Shown here: positions 49,288-58,245 of the stretch, in pieces | Layout: each line of letters starts with the position of its first letter | How positions within the stretch are numbered: position 1 is the stretch's first letter | Source: Saccharomycopsis phalli | Taxonomy: Eukaryota; Ascomycota; Saccharomycetes; Ascoideales; Saccharomycopsidaceae | Assembly (NCBI GenBank): GCA_020342235.1 | Contig: CP073213.1 | Location: forward strand, 1,714,501 to 1,778,500 | Direction: 5' to 3' | Length of the DNA stretch: 64,000 nt | Notes under the pieces: generated by a model | What the model was told of the DNA's origin: nothing | The model's database searches: none | What the model saw: only the letters and a program-made list of their open reading frames with translations | Position numbers and translations under genes: made by a program

Positions 49288-50160
49288 TTATAGTATTTGC
49301 AAAACCTTCTCGTAGATGGTAAACACAATACCTCCGCTGAAAAACAACCGTCCCAACCGGGGAGTTGCCCCTTTCCAGAAAGTGGCTACCCCTTCCTCCT
49401 TGTATATTTTTGCAAAGCAATGGACGGTACTTTTGTACAACTTGCTGCCCTCCAAGGATTGCATCCGCGTCTTGACGGTGTCAATTGGCATGGTGGTGTA
49501 AACGGTAATGACCCCGGCAAGTGCGCCAATTACAAACGTCAAGCCACTGCCAAGAGGTTCGCCCGGCTTGATGCCGTACACTCCTTGCAAAGTGGTCTTG
49601 ATCGCGTTGTATGACCCCAATCGCACTGCCTGGTTGGCAGCCTGACGTATGGTCACTGGCACCACCCCCGCGTAGATCCCACGGATCCCCAAGTCCTTGA
49701 CAACTCTAAAAGAGCCCGAAGCGGTGTTGTACTTTGGCTTGGCCGACTGCTTGTCGTCGATAAGAGCAGTTTTGATGGCCTCGGCAGGAGTAACGGCCAC
49801 CACGCTTTCCAACACACCAGCACCTAAACCTGCAACCACACCTCGGGTGCGAGACAACTTCCCGTCGCTGTCAGCCAAAAGACTTTTGATATAGTCGAAA
49901 CCTAGGAACCGCACCGACGCCTTGGCGGTGTTTCCAACGACAAAAGCCGGGCACCCGACGTACAATGACCCCACGCCCTGAGTCTTTGAGACTTGGTAAA
50001 TCACGACAAGCGGGTTTCGCGAGGATTTGGAGGACTTGTCCAACAACTGGAGCTTTGTCTTGGTGAACTCAAACGGATATGTCGCCACTCCCTCGACTGC
50101 GCCGGCCAAACCCCCTGCAATAAACGACTTAAAAGGATCGACCTTCTTTTTGTCTGACAT
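49288..50160 (-). CDS. CTP1: Mitochondrial citrate carrier
   Basis: 290 residues, three tandem repeats of the mitochondrial carrier family. Signatures are PFEFTKTKLQ, PAEAIKTALIDDKQS and PIDTVKTRMQSLE. Family-specific stretches GSLYVGCPAFVVGNTAK, RFLGFDYIKSLL and RQAANQAVRLGSYN identify the citrate transporter. It exchanges citrate across the inner mitochondrial membrane and so supplies cytosolic carbon for lipid synthesis. That is functionally upstream of ACC1, which lies 10 kb away without any sign of co-regulation. It is complete. Confidence 0.96.
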   Translation of the reverse strand: MSDKKKVDPFKSFIAGGLAGAVEGVATYPFEFTKTKLQLLDKSSKSSRNPLVVIYQVSKTQGVGSLYVGCPAFVVGNTAKASVRFLGFDYIKSLLADSDGKLSRTRGVVAGLGAGVLESVVAVTPAEAIKTALIDDKQSAKPKYNTASGSFRVVKDLGIRGIYAGVVPVTIRQAANQAVRLGSYNAIKTTLQGVYGIKPGEPLGSGLTFVIGALAGVITVYTTMPIDTVKTRMQSLEGSKLYKSTVHCFAKIYKEEGVATFWKGATPRLGRLFFSGGIVFTIYEKVLQIL

Positions 50161-50405
50161 GACTCAAGTGATTGTGAGTGAGTGAAAATTTAACTACGAG
50201 ACACTCGGTGCAGTGCCGCGCATACAAACGCAGCAAGCCATTTTCGATTAAATAAATTATAATATATTTCCTTCATCAATCGGATATTCCCAGACCCACT
50301 CTCGATTATTCGTGCCGGCTCACACCATGTTTGTGAATTGCGAGCCCTGCGCAGAGTGGGCCTGGCTGTCTGAAATCATTTGACAAGTCAGTCAACAGTG
50401 GGCAC

Positions 50406-51101
50406 ATGAGCAAGAAGTTTGATGGGCCAATAGACCCCAGGGACATAAAACCCGCGCCACTTTCGCCCTATTCACAGACCACCTTCCAGCCCTATGACCC
50501 AATAATAAACGAAAAGTCCAGAGGGAGCATTGCATCGGTTCTAGCTGGCGACCAGCCTACAAAGAAGAGAAACCAGCGGATTCTCTTGGTGTTGATTATA
50601 ATATCGCTTGGGTTCTTGTTGCATCTGATTTACTACTATGAAGTCATCGCTCTCCAGTATGATCCTCTCTTGTTGAAGGTATTTATTGGTTCACTTTCCG
50701 CGGTTTTGGCTCAGTTGGTCAACCAGTTTTACAAGAAAATATACAACGTGTCCCACATTATCAAGTTTTTCGTTTGGGGTTGCATCAATGGTCTTCTCAC
50801 ATCTCTCTGGATTGATGTGCTCATTGAGAATTTTCCAAACCTTGTTGCTCGTGTGGTCGTTGACCAGTTGGTGGGCTCCCCGTTGTTCCAGCTCATATAC
50901 TTGGTATTAGGGGCCCTTTGGGACAATAACGACATTGGCACAAATTTCAGAATGCACTACTTCCGCTCATTGAAATTAAGCTACTTGATCTGGCCCAGCT
51001 TTTCGATATTGAGTTTCAGTATTTTACCTCCCGAGTTGATCTTTCCGTGCAACTGTTTGGTGAATTTAGTCTGGAACGTAATTCTTAGTTTTCTAAACTA
51101 A
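50406..51101 (+). CDS. Mpv17/PMP22-family membrane protein
   Basis: 231 residues. A polar N-terminal 58 residues are followed by four to five hydrophobic segments. The C-terminal part carries the family pattern (ARVVVDQLVGSPLFQLIYLV, then LSYLIWPSFSILSF and the NLVWNVILSFLN ending). The usual W-P-Q-N sequence of the family is altered to IWPSFSILSF. In yeast the family includes mitochondrial Sym1 and the uncharacterised YOR292C. The long polar N-terminus without an obvious presequence fits the latter better. Location could be peroxisomal, vacuolar or mitochondrial; function is unknown. Confidence 0.8.
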   Translation: MSKKFDGPIDPRDIKPAPLSPYSQTTFQPYDPIINEKSRGSIASVLAGDQPTKKRNQRILLVLIIISLGFLLHLIYYYEVIALQYDPLLLKVFIGSLSAVLAQLVNQFYKKIYNVSHIIKFFVWGCINGLLTSLWIDVLIENFPNLVARVVVDQLVGSPLFQLIYLVLGALWDNNDIGTNFRMHYFRSLKLSYLIWPSFSILSFSILPPELIFPCNCLVNLVWNVILSFLN

Positions 51102-51150
51102 ATAGACTTAAGTGACGATTCGATGTTTAACATAAATTTATCCTATATAC

Positions 51151-52129
51151 CTAATTACTGATTGTGAGCTGCAACGTTTCCTGGCCACCGCCAAGTTTCC
51201 AGAAGCTCAAGCCATCACCCAAACCAAACATGTTTAACATGAAATTCTCCAAAACTAAGTCAAAGAGTAGTATTACCCATGACCAGAAATTGTATGCATT
51301 CAAGTAGCTCAAGTCATTGGCGATCTGATGATAGTAGTATGACCGTAAAAGTATAACGTCTATTAGGGTGTAGGCAAAGTAAAGGGATTTCAAAAACGTG
51401 AAATAGTCAACCTTCACCAATGAGTTGTACGGGAGGTGGAACACCTTGTTGAAAGTCAACGATCCGGAATTGAAATTCGAAGACTTGACCAACGTGTTGA
51501 ATAATTTGATGTTTTTGTTCAACACTTTGAATATTAAAAGATAATAGCAAGCATTTGCAAACGCAAGAAATGCCAAAAAGTGTTTAAAGTGTTGTGCCTG
51601 CGAGTCCTCGATAGTAGTGTAGTTCAAGATTAGCCATGACAAGTACTTCAAAGTGCCCACGACGGTGATTCCCGTGGCATAATAGTTCAATCGCTTGAAT
51701 TTCGACTCAAGAAAGAACTTTAGTATAAAGAAGTTTGTGATTAATAAGAGGAAAAATTTAAGTGCCGAGGTGACAGCAGTCAAGATGAAAAAAATTGATT
51801 TGTATGGATAGTTGTGATTTATAATTTCAAACAAAGAGTAGATCGATTGAGACATACCACTGGCAGATCTATTATCAGTCAAACTAGCACGCTTATCAAT
51901 TATGCTGTCACCCACGAAGCCCGGTGTCAAATCATAATACTCATTACCATAAAGAAGCCCCACCAAAAGGATAAACACATAAATAAAAAGTTGGAGAGCA
52001 AAGTGTAGTTTCACCAATATATTGGTATTGATCTTTCATTAGTACAATTGATTTAGCCATGGTAGTCCTACTCACGGATAGAGGAAGATTCCTCTTATAG
52101 CTGCCTTTGCTTCTCGGCAACAACGTCAT
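51151..52129 (-). CDS. Polytopic membrane protein of unknown function, spliced
   Basis: Exon 1 (52129-52076, 18 codons) joins exon 2 (52032-51151) over a 43-bp intron, giving about 311 residues. The spliced N-terminus MTLLPRSKGSYKRNLPLSIN leads into TNILVKLHFALQLFIYVFIL. Exon 2 alone has no ATG before its codon 70 (the Met of SGMSQSIYS), which supports the splice. About six hydrophobic segments are visible, including FFILTAVTSALKFFLLLITN, FLAFLAFANACYYLLIFKVL and FWSWVILLFDLVLENFMLNM. A short loop after the first segment is rich in Asp, Ser and Asn. The positively charged N-terminus suggests a cytosolic start. I do not recognise the family. It is convergent with the Mpv17-type gene, about 50 bp apart. 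Confidence 0.72.
52033..52075 (-). other. 43-bp intron in the membrane protein gene
   Basis: Minus-strand donor GTGAGT at 52075-52070, branch TACTAAT about 6 nt before the acceptor AAAG ending at 52033. Joins TCC to ATC in phase 0. Confidence 0.7.
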
Positions 52130-52795
52130 GGTGTGGTTTGACCACGGGTCAACAAAGACCCGCCTGATATTTGTAAACGGGGCTCATGTGCACCACATGG
52201 GGAATAGCTGGGCAAATGGAAGGAAACAAGGCTGCATCTAGCATCAGGCTAGGCAGAAGGAAAAAAAAATTCACATTGGTATAGTTTTAGCATCAAGAAT
52301 AATACTTGTAATTTTGGTCTTTCTACATGGCCTCCCATGGTTATGATTCTCCATTCCAAAGGAGCTGCTTGTTGTTTCTAGGAAAAAGATCGACCGTAAT
52401 GTACTTGGGTGCACAACGATAAAGCTCAAAACTCAATACGGCGCAGTTCTGGCAGCGTATTATCCAGAATGTTACAATCAACTTGTCGGACTACTCGTCG
52501 GGATTAACACTAGCCGAAAATACCACTTCCAGCCTTAGAGGTAGTCTAATGTAAATGCTAGTGTCAAAAGCTAAAAACACATCATCCGTGAGATTGTACC
52601 CGCCAGTTGTAAGGGGATCTACATCTACATGTTTGTTCTCGTATACCTAAGGACACAAAGGTGGCCAACTACAACTCCGTATATGAACAAAAATCCATCC
52701 ATTCGGTAACACATGCCAATAAATCTAAACAAAGTCATAAATCATCACAAAAGCAACAATAAATTAATGTAACCGGTATAATATAATATAAATGC
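52130..52795. other. Spacer between membrane protein and cysteine-rich gene
   Basis: About 670 bp without a recognisable gene. The part next to 52129 should contain the membrane protein promoter. Confidence 0.5.
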
Positions 52796-53128
52796 CTAAA
52801 AACTGTACCCCTCTATACAAGCAGCACAAAAGTTGTGTGAGCACCCCTTGCAATAGCTGTCCCCCCATAAATAAAACGGCTGTACAAGCGTATCGCCGTC
52901 CAAATCGTTCTTCTTCACCTGGAAAATATTTCCCGTGCTTCCGCATCGGCAACAATCCCACTGTACCACTCCCGTCCGCACTAGTACCTTTGTCAAGTTG
53001 TGGCTATTGGGATGTAACGACGGATCAGGCAAATATTGACTGGTTTCAAAGCTATTCAAGCTCGGAGGGCTGCCAGGGTATTGGTTTCGTGGAAAGGATT
53101 CATTTTTCTTTCGTTGAAAAAGGCCCAT
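52796..53128 (-). CDS. Small cysteine-rich (zinc-ribbon-like) protein
   Basis: 110 residues from an ATG. The N-terminal half is polar. The C-terminal half has VVQWDCCRCGSTGNIF, then after about 30 residues CKGCSHNFCAACIEGYSF. Two Cys-x2-Cys knuckles plus His/Cys resemble the small fungal zinc-ribbon proteins that start with a W-x-C-x-x-C motif, but no characterised relative comes to mind. The cysteine spacing makes random origin unlikely for such a short frame. It could be the last exon of a longer gene, as the sequence upstream (53129-54050) also contains open stretches on the same strand. Confidence 0.5.
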   Translation of the reverse strand: MGLFQRKKNESFPRNQYPGSPPSLNSFETSQYLPDPSLHPNSHNLTKVLVRTGVVQWDCCRCGSTGNIFQVKKNDLDGDTLVQPFYLWGDSYCKGCSHNFCAACIEGYSF

Positions 53129-54112
53129 AGTTCTCGGGCAGGATTAATGTTCTTGTTGGGGACTATTGAAGCTTTATATGAAGCAGGAAAATAAGCTCCA
53201 GCATAATGCAACATACTGTAGGGCATGTTTTGGATGTCATGGCTTGCTTAAAAAACAGTTATGCAATTAGGTTTTTTAGTGGATCTGCGAAGAGGAAGAT
53301 AGTCAGCAGCTTTACACTACTTTATTTGCTTTTTGAGGTTGTACCGCAAATCGATAGACAACCGTTTTAAACCCACTTGTACAATGAAACTACGAGGTGG
53401 TGGCGGAATTTGTCGCAAACCTTTATTAGTCTGCCCCATTTGGCTGCTGCAGTAAAATATTGCAGTGTGCCCATAGGCTTGGTCCCATCTGTACTAAGTA
53501 CCAAAATCTCTGGGTCACAGGTGATGTTTCTCGGTATAAAGTGAATAAAGAACCATGTCTCACTTACTGGTAGAATACCGTTTTCTTTCACCAATGCAGG
53601 TGCGGATGTATGCATGCCGCATCCCGAACTGGCTGGTTTTCTGCCGGTTCATAGTCAAATGGTAACCAAGGCCGAGGAAGGCGTTAGTAAAGTTCGTGTT
53701 AGTAGCGTTACGCGTCGAGAAGGGTAACATAATGATCTGCGGTTCGATTTTCGTGAGTCATTTAATTAGCTGGGGTAACACAACGGTTTTATTTAATATG
53801 TCGCTCTACTTTTATTTGTGACTGGTGCCTATGACCATTGAGCTTACATACCCAATCAGACTTTGAAATACGGATGAGCGGCATGCACATGTCGACAAAT
53901 ACGCAAGAGGCTAGATTAAAACCAACATGGCCCGGCTGATTCAGCACGCATAAGTTTGCTTGGTCAGGAGGAGTCACAGAGATATCAGGGATTTTTAATA
54001 CTACACCTAGACTGATTTCCGAGCCCCCTGTAGATTGACGCTGCATCATGTATCATTCTCAAGATCCCGCCAGGGCTTGGAAAAATTATTCTTTCCGATT
54101 TGCGTGTGGCAA
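53129..54112. other. Spacer before HCH1
   Basis: About 980 bp. Two open frames on the minus strand (53615-53367, 82 codons; 54049-53789, 86 codons) have ATG starts but no recognised similarity and are not called as genes. Confidence 0.5.
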
Positions 54113-54593
54113 ATGGTAGTTAATAATCCTAATAATTGGTAAGTATGGGTTACGGCGCTGCATCAAACACCGGAGATTGACCATCAGGCATTGGGTTGAC
54201 AAGAATGTATTACCTTGGCTGAAGGAGTACATTACCCGCAGCCTTGTTTCAATTGACTTTGATAAGGGCTCCTTATCCATGGTAGTGGTCTCGGGGGATT
54301 CAGATCTTAGTCAGAGAAAGGGCAAGGCGATTGTAATCTTCGACTTGGAGATTGGATTCACTGTAAAAGGCTCGGTTGGCAAGGACTCGTTTGAGAGTGA
54401 GGTGTCGTTGTTGGAGTTTATACATGATATGGACAAGGATGACTACCACTTTGAAATCAAGAATCGGGAATTGCTGGAGGAAAGCAAGAAGGTTATTCGG
54501 TCTGATTTTCTTCCTCAGGTAGTAGACGCATTGTGCCGGTACCAGGCCGACGTATTGGAGCAGCACTCGTCAGACTTGAAGCATGTGGAATAA
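54113..54593 (+). CDS. HCH1: Hsp90 co-chaperone Hch1 (Aha1 N-domain only), spliced
   Basis: Exon 1 (54113-54138) and exon 2 (54188-54593) join over a 49-bp intron to give about 143 residues. The junction TG/G restores MVVNNPNNWHWVDKNVLPW, the conserved opening of Aha1/Hch1. The Aha1 N-domain continues with SQRKGKAIVIFDLEIGF and ends in RSDFLPQVVDALCRYQADVL. There is no C-terminal Aha1 (SRPBCC) domain, so this is Hch1 rather than Aha1. Hch1 binds the Hsp90 middle domain and modulates its ATPase. It stops about 190 bp before RIB3. Confidence 0.9.
54139..54187 (+). other. 49-bp intron in HCH1
   Basis: Donor GTAAGT at 54139, branch-like TTGAC about 7 nt before the acceptor ATCAG ending at 54187. 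Phase 2. Confidence 0.87.
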
Positions 54594-54787
54594 TCTGTAG
54601 CTTTGTCATGTGTGTAATATGTTAGTCATCACGCACGACACAATTAAGTAATGATGAGTGATGCTGGCGTGCTATATTAGTCATCATGCAATTGCGCGTT
54701 TGAAAATTTATCAGCATTGGAAATTGTGACAAATTGTAGCCTACATATAGACCGGAGGACCCATATATACATTTTTTTGATAACGCA

Positions 54788-55408
54788 ATGAGTATATTCA
54801 GTGACATACCCTCGGCGATCGAGGACTTTAAGCAGGGCAAATTTCTCATTGTGATGGATAACGAGGATCGGGAGAATGAAGGTGACTTGATTATTGCAGC
54901 CCAGCATATCACGCCCAAGAAGATGGCGTTTTTGGTGCGAGAGTCGTCTGGGTACATTTGCGCGCCATTGTCGCAAAAGAGGGCCGATGCCTTGAAGCTT
55001 CCGTTGATGCTTCCGCCTGAAAAACAGACTGACAAGCACCGGACCGCATACACGATAACCGTGGACTACCTGATTGGCACCACCACGGGCATATCTGCGT
55101 ACGACCGGTCGTTGACGTGCCAAAAGTTGGCGGACGAGACGTGTGTTGCCGAGGAGTTTACGAGACCGGGGCATGTGGTTCCCCTTCGGGCTGTGGATGG
55201 GTTGTTGAGAGTGAGACAGGGCCATACGGAAGCGGCGATTGAAATGTGTCGGTTGGGTGGGCTTGCGGAGGCAGGTGTTATATGCGAGTTGGTGAGGGAG
55301 TCTGATGGGATGATGCAGCGATTGGAGGACTGTGCTGCGTTTGGCAAGAAGCATGGAATAAAATTGATTACCATTGATGAGTTGGCGAAGTATGCCGAGG
55401 CGAATTAG
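54788..55408 (+). CDS. RIB3: 3,4-dihydroxy-2-butanone 4-phosphate synthase
   Basis: 206 residues, single-domain RibB fold. Active-site segments are MDNEDRENEGDLI (about 23-35), SSGYICAPL, GTTTGISAYDRSLT, RPGHVVPLRA and GHTEAAIEMCRL. It converts ribulose 5-phosphate to the four-carbon precursor of riboflavin, with Mg, in the cytosol. The loop normally reading GISAHDR or GISAADR has Tyr in place of His/Ala here; the flanking Asp and Arg are kept. A CTG codon at 55070 falls at a variable site. It is complete. Confidence 0.96.
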   Translation: MSIFSDIPSAIEDFKQGKFLIVMDNEDRENEGDLIIAAQHITPKKMAFLVRESSGYICAPLSQKRADALKLPLMLPPEKQTDKHRTAYTITVDYLIGTTTGISAYDRSLTCQKLADETCVAEEFTRPGHVVPLRAVDGLLRVRQGHTEAAIEMCRLGGLAEAGVICELVRESDGMMQRLEDCAAFGKKHGIKLITIDELAKYAEAN

Positions 55409-55903
55409 TGTGGTGTGTAATGAACAAGGGCTGTATTTATGACGAGTGTAGTGTGGGGTTGGTGGGTAGGGATGTCTAATGTGAATTACAATTGGATGTG
55501 AGTGTTGGGGTGTGAATAATGTTTGGCTGTAATAATGGCCGACCGAAAATGACGTCTGGTGTAAAATGTCTGGTGTAAAATGTCTGGTGTAAAATGTTTG
55601 TTGTAATTATGACTGGTGTAATTATGTCCGGCTGTGAATAGCGACCCGCTGCAATAACGCCCGCCACAAATAACGTCCGCTGCAATAAAACCCGACACTG
55701 GCATATGATCCGTTCTTCAGTCTAGTGGACCTGCTGTCATTGGACGTGACAGACCTCCACTCCCCCACGGTTTTTCGGCATGTGTTTGGATGGATGCAGC
55801 ATCGTGCGCGGACCAATGGCCCAAGAGCTAACAGTGGGTTTGCCAGGCACGGTGAGTCTTTTAAGCCAATACAAATCCGAGGATTGCTAATTATTTTGCA
55901 TCA
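55409..55903 (+). other. RIB3/lactate dehydrogenase spacer
   Basis: About 495 bp. A tandem repeat fills 55500-55700. The frame upstream of the dehydrogenase is open for a while, and a GTGAGT donor lies near 55853. Confidence 0.5.
55500..55700. repeat. 14-16-bp degenerate tandem array
   Basis: Three exact copies of GTCTGGTGTAAAAT (55554-55595) sit in a longer run of related units such as GTTTGTTGTAATTA and TGACTGGTGTAATTA. The right end is more GC-rich (GTCCGCTGCAATAA). The array lies just after RIB3. Confidence 0.85.
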
Positions 55904-57379
55904 ATGCCGTCGGTCGAAGAAATCGCGAAACACAACAACAAGGACGACTGCTGGGTGATCATCCACGGCAAGGCCTACGACGTCACTGAGTTCTTGCCCT
56001 CACATCCCGGGGGCCAGAAGATCATCCTCCGGTATGCTGGCAAGGATTGTACCAAGAAGTTTGATCCCGTGCATCCGCCAGATACGTTGGAGAAGTACTT
56101 GCCAAAGGAAAAACACTTGGGCGAGGTGATGAGCGGCGAACTGGCTGCCCAGGAGGAAGTGGAGGAGGTCACTGCGGAAGAAAAGGAGCGGCTTGCGTTG
56201 GTGGAGCGGAAGCCGCCGCTCCACCAGGTGTACAACCTCACTGACTTTGAGTATGTTGCGCGGCAGATTATGGAGCCGAACGCATGGGCATACTACTCGT
56301 CGGGATGCGACGACGAGATCACGTTGCGGGAAAACCACCACGCGTACCAACGGTTGTACTTCATCCCCCGGGTGTTGGTGAACGTCACCGAGATCGACTA
56401 CAGCACCACGATGTTGGGGTGCAAATCGGCGGTACCTTTTTACGTCACTGCCACGGCGTTGGGCAAGTTGGGACACCCCGATGGGGAAAAAGTGCTTACC
56501 CGTGCCTGTGCCGCCCACCAGGTTGTCCAGATGATCCCTACGTTGGCGTCTTGCTCGTTTGATGAGATCGTCGATCAGGCTGCTCCGGGACAGGACCAGT
56601 GGTTCCAGCTCTATGTGAACTCCGACCGCAGCATCACCGAGAAGCTTGTGCGCCATGCCGAGCAGCGCGGAGTCAAGGGGCTCTTTATCACCGTGGACGC
56701 CCCGCAGTTGGGCCGCCGCGAAAAGGACATGCGCAGCAAGTACGAGGCCGATGCTGCAGACGTCCAGGAAGAGGGCGACGTGGATCGGTCGCAGGGGGCT
56801 GCCCGGGCGATTTCGTCGTTCATCGACACGGGGCTTAACTGGGAGGATATCCGGTGGTTCAAGAGCATCACCAACATGCCGATTGTCTTGAAAGGAGTGC
56901 TTTCTGTGCAGGATGCCTTGAAGGCCGCAGAGTACGGCGTACAAGGGATTGTGCTTTCGAACCACGGGGGCCGGCAATTGGAGTTTTCGCGGTCGGGGAT
57001 TGAGATCTTGGCCGAGCTCATGCCGGTTTTGCGGTCGCGCGGCTGGCAAGACAAGTTGGAGGTGTACGTTGACGGTGGGGTTAGACGTGCCACAGATGTG
57101 TTGAAGGCGATTGCCTTGGGAGCCAAGGGCGTGGGCATTGGGCGTCCGTTTTTGTATGCCATGTCCACATATGGCGACGAGGGAGTCAAGAAGGCGTTTC
57201 AGATTCTCAAGGACGAGCTTTTCATGAACATGCGGTTGCTTGGGGTCACCAGATTGGACCAATTGGACAGCAGCTACATTGACTCCAAGAACTTGTTCAG
57301 CCGGTTTGCGAGTGGCGACACGCTTTTCAACGGGGTCTACGAGCCATTGAGTAACCCGCAGTTCAAGCCAAAGCTATAA
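55904..57379 (+). CDS. CYB2: Flavocytochrome b2-type L-lactate dehydrogenase without presequence
   Basis: 491 residues. A cytochrome b5 domain (about 1-80) has heme ligands His34 (FLPSHPGG) and His57 (DPVHPPD). The FMN-dependent alpha-hydroxyacid dehydrogenase domain (about 110-475) has AWAYYSSGCDDEITLRENHH, the catalytic HGGRQLEFSR near 353, and the KGVGIGRPFLY phosphate site. This is the Cyb2 architecture, which oxidises L-lactate to pyruvate and passes electrons to cytochrome c. S. cerevisiae Cyb2 has about 80 extra N-terminal residues for import to the intermembrane space. Here the protein starts directly at the heme domain, so it may be cytosolic, accept another 2-hydroxyacid, or have an unseen upstream exon. 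The gene is GC-rich relative to its surroundings. Confidence 0.87.
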   Translation: MPSVEEIAKHNNKDDCWVIIHGKAYDVTEFLPSHPGGQKIILRYAGKDCTKKFDPVHPPDTLEKYLPKEKHLGEVMSGELAAQEEVEEVTAEEKERLALVERKPPLHQVYNLTDFEYVARQIMEPNAWAYYSSGCDDEITLRENHHAYQRLYFIPRVLVNVTEIDYSTTMLGCKSAVPFYVTATALGKLGHPDGEKVLTRACAAHQVVQMIPTLASCSFDEIVDQAAPGQDQWFQLYVNSDRSITEKLVRHAEQRGVKGLFITVDAPQLGRREKDMRSKYEADAADVQEEGDVDRSQGAARAISSFIDTGLNWEDIRWFKSITNMPIVLKGVLSVQDALKAAEYGVQGIVLSNHGGRQLEFSRSGIEILAELMPVLRSRGWQDKLEVYVDGGVRRATDVLKAIALGAKGVGIGRPFLYAMSTYGDEGVKKAFQILKDELFMNMRLLGVTRLDQLDSSYIDSKNLFSRFASGDTLFNGVYEPLSNPQFKPKL

Positions 57380-57756
57380 ATAATCTTAGTATAAATAGCC
57401 CCGGTATTCATCTTCATGGTAGTATCCGTTTTACTGGACAATGACGGATAGCTTTTTGACGCACAGTGTCAATGTTTACTAGTAATGTACGAGGCAGTGC
57501 AACCGTGTCCTACATGCGCAGCCCAATTGTTCAAAACAACACACTCCCAAACAGTAATCTCCTCCTGCATGGAATAAGAATTATTATAATCATATTGGGA
57601 TTGTCATCAGTTTCAAACCAGCGCCACCTAATACATGGAACAACACCCCGCATAAACCGGCATGACTGTATTAGGTTTAGGGGTAATTTGGCCAATTGCA
57701 ATGTTTTTGTTATTTATACCCACACGGTTCCTGACTAAAAACTATCCCCTTGCAAA
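57380..57756 (+). promoter_or_regulatory. Upstream region of the repeat-bearing GPI gene
   Basis: About 375 bp. No gene was seen. Confidence 0.4.
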
Positions 57757-58245
57757 ATGAAATACTCGACCTTGGCCCCTGTTTTCATCGCTTCCACCTT
57801 GGCTTTTGACAAGAGAGACGACATCGTTGGTGGCGCTATCTCCGCCGTCAACTCCGTCGCCTCCGGCGCGGTTTCCGTCGCTACTAACGTCGCTTCCCAC
57901 GCTACCTCCGCGTTTGGCGTCGCTACTTCCGGCGCTGCTTCCGTCGGAACCAACGCCGCCAGTCACGTCACCTCCGGCTTCGGCGTCGCCACATCTGAAG
58001 TGGTTTCTGCCGCTACCAATATCGGCACTGGTGTCAAGTCTGTCGCCTCCAGCGTGAAGTCTGAGGCATCCTCCAGTGCTAGCTCTGCTTCTAGTGCTTC
58101 TAGTGCCTCCAAGGCCTCTGCCAGTTCTGCCTCTGGTTCCAGCACTGCTTCTGGTTCCAGCTCAAGTTCCCACAATGCCGGTGCGTACCTTCAAAGTGTT
58201 GGATACACCGCCTTTTTTGGTGCTGGTCTTTTCGCTCTTTTATAG
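57757..58245 (+). CDS. Secreted Ala/Ser/Val-rich repeat protein with GPI-type tail
   Basis: 162 residues. A short secretion signal (about 1-16) precedes FDKR, a likely Kex2 cut after residue 20. The body has two 22-residue repeats (37-58 and 59-80) of the form GA-SV-TN-ASH-TS-FGVATS and partial flanking copies. A Ser/Ala-only stretch (about 101-138) follows. After a short HNAG linker, the hydrophobic C-terminus (TAFFGAGLFALL) suits GPI attachment. The alternating small and hydrophobic residues could form amphipathic strands. It is likely an abundant wall or surface protein; no characterised relative was recognised. Codon use is biased (GCT, TCC, GTC), fitting good expression. Confidence 0.75.
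   Translation: MKYSTLAPVFIASTLAFDKRDDIVGGAISAVNSVASGAVSVATNVASHATSAFGVATSGAASVGTNAASHVTSGFGVATSEVVSAATNIGTGVKSVASSVKSEASSSASSASSASSASKASASSASGSSTASGSSSSSHNAGAYLQSVGYTAFFGAGLFALL

Noticed and set aside
53367-54049. Two short minus-strand frames (82 and 86 codons)
   Set aside because: ATG starts exist, but there is no similarity, no linking splice sites were convincing, and codon use is unremarkable. Could be decayed exons, but not supportable.
56000-57262. 420-codon open frame antisense to the lactate dehydrogenase
   Set aside because: Shadow of a GC-rich, codon-biased gene. The sense strand has complete heme and FMN motifs.
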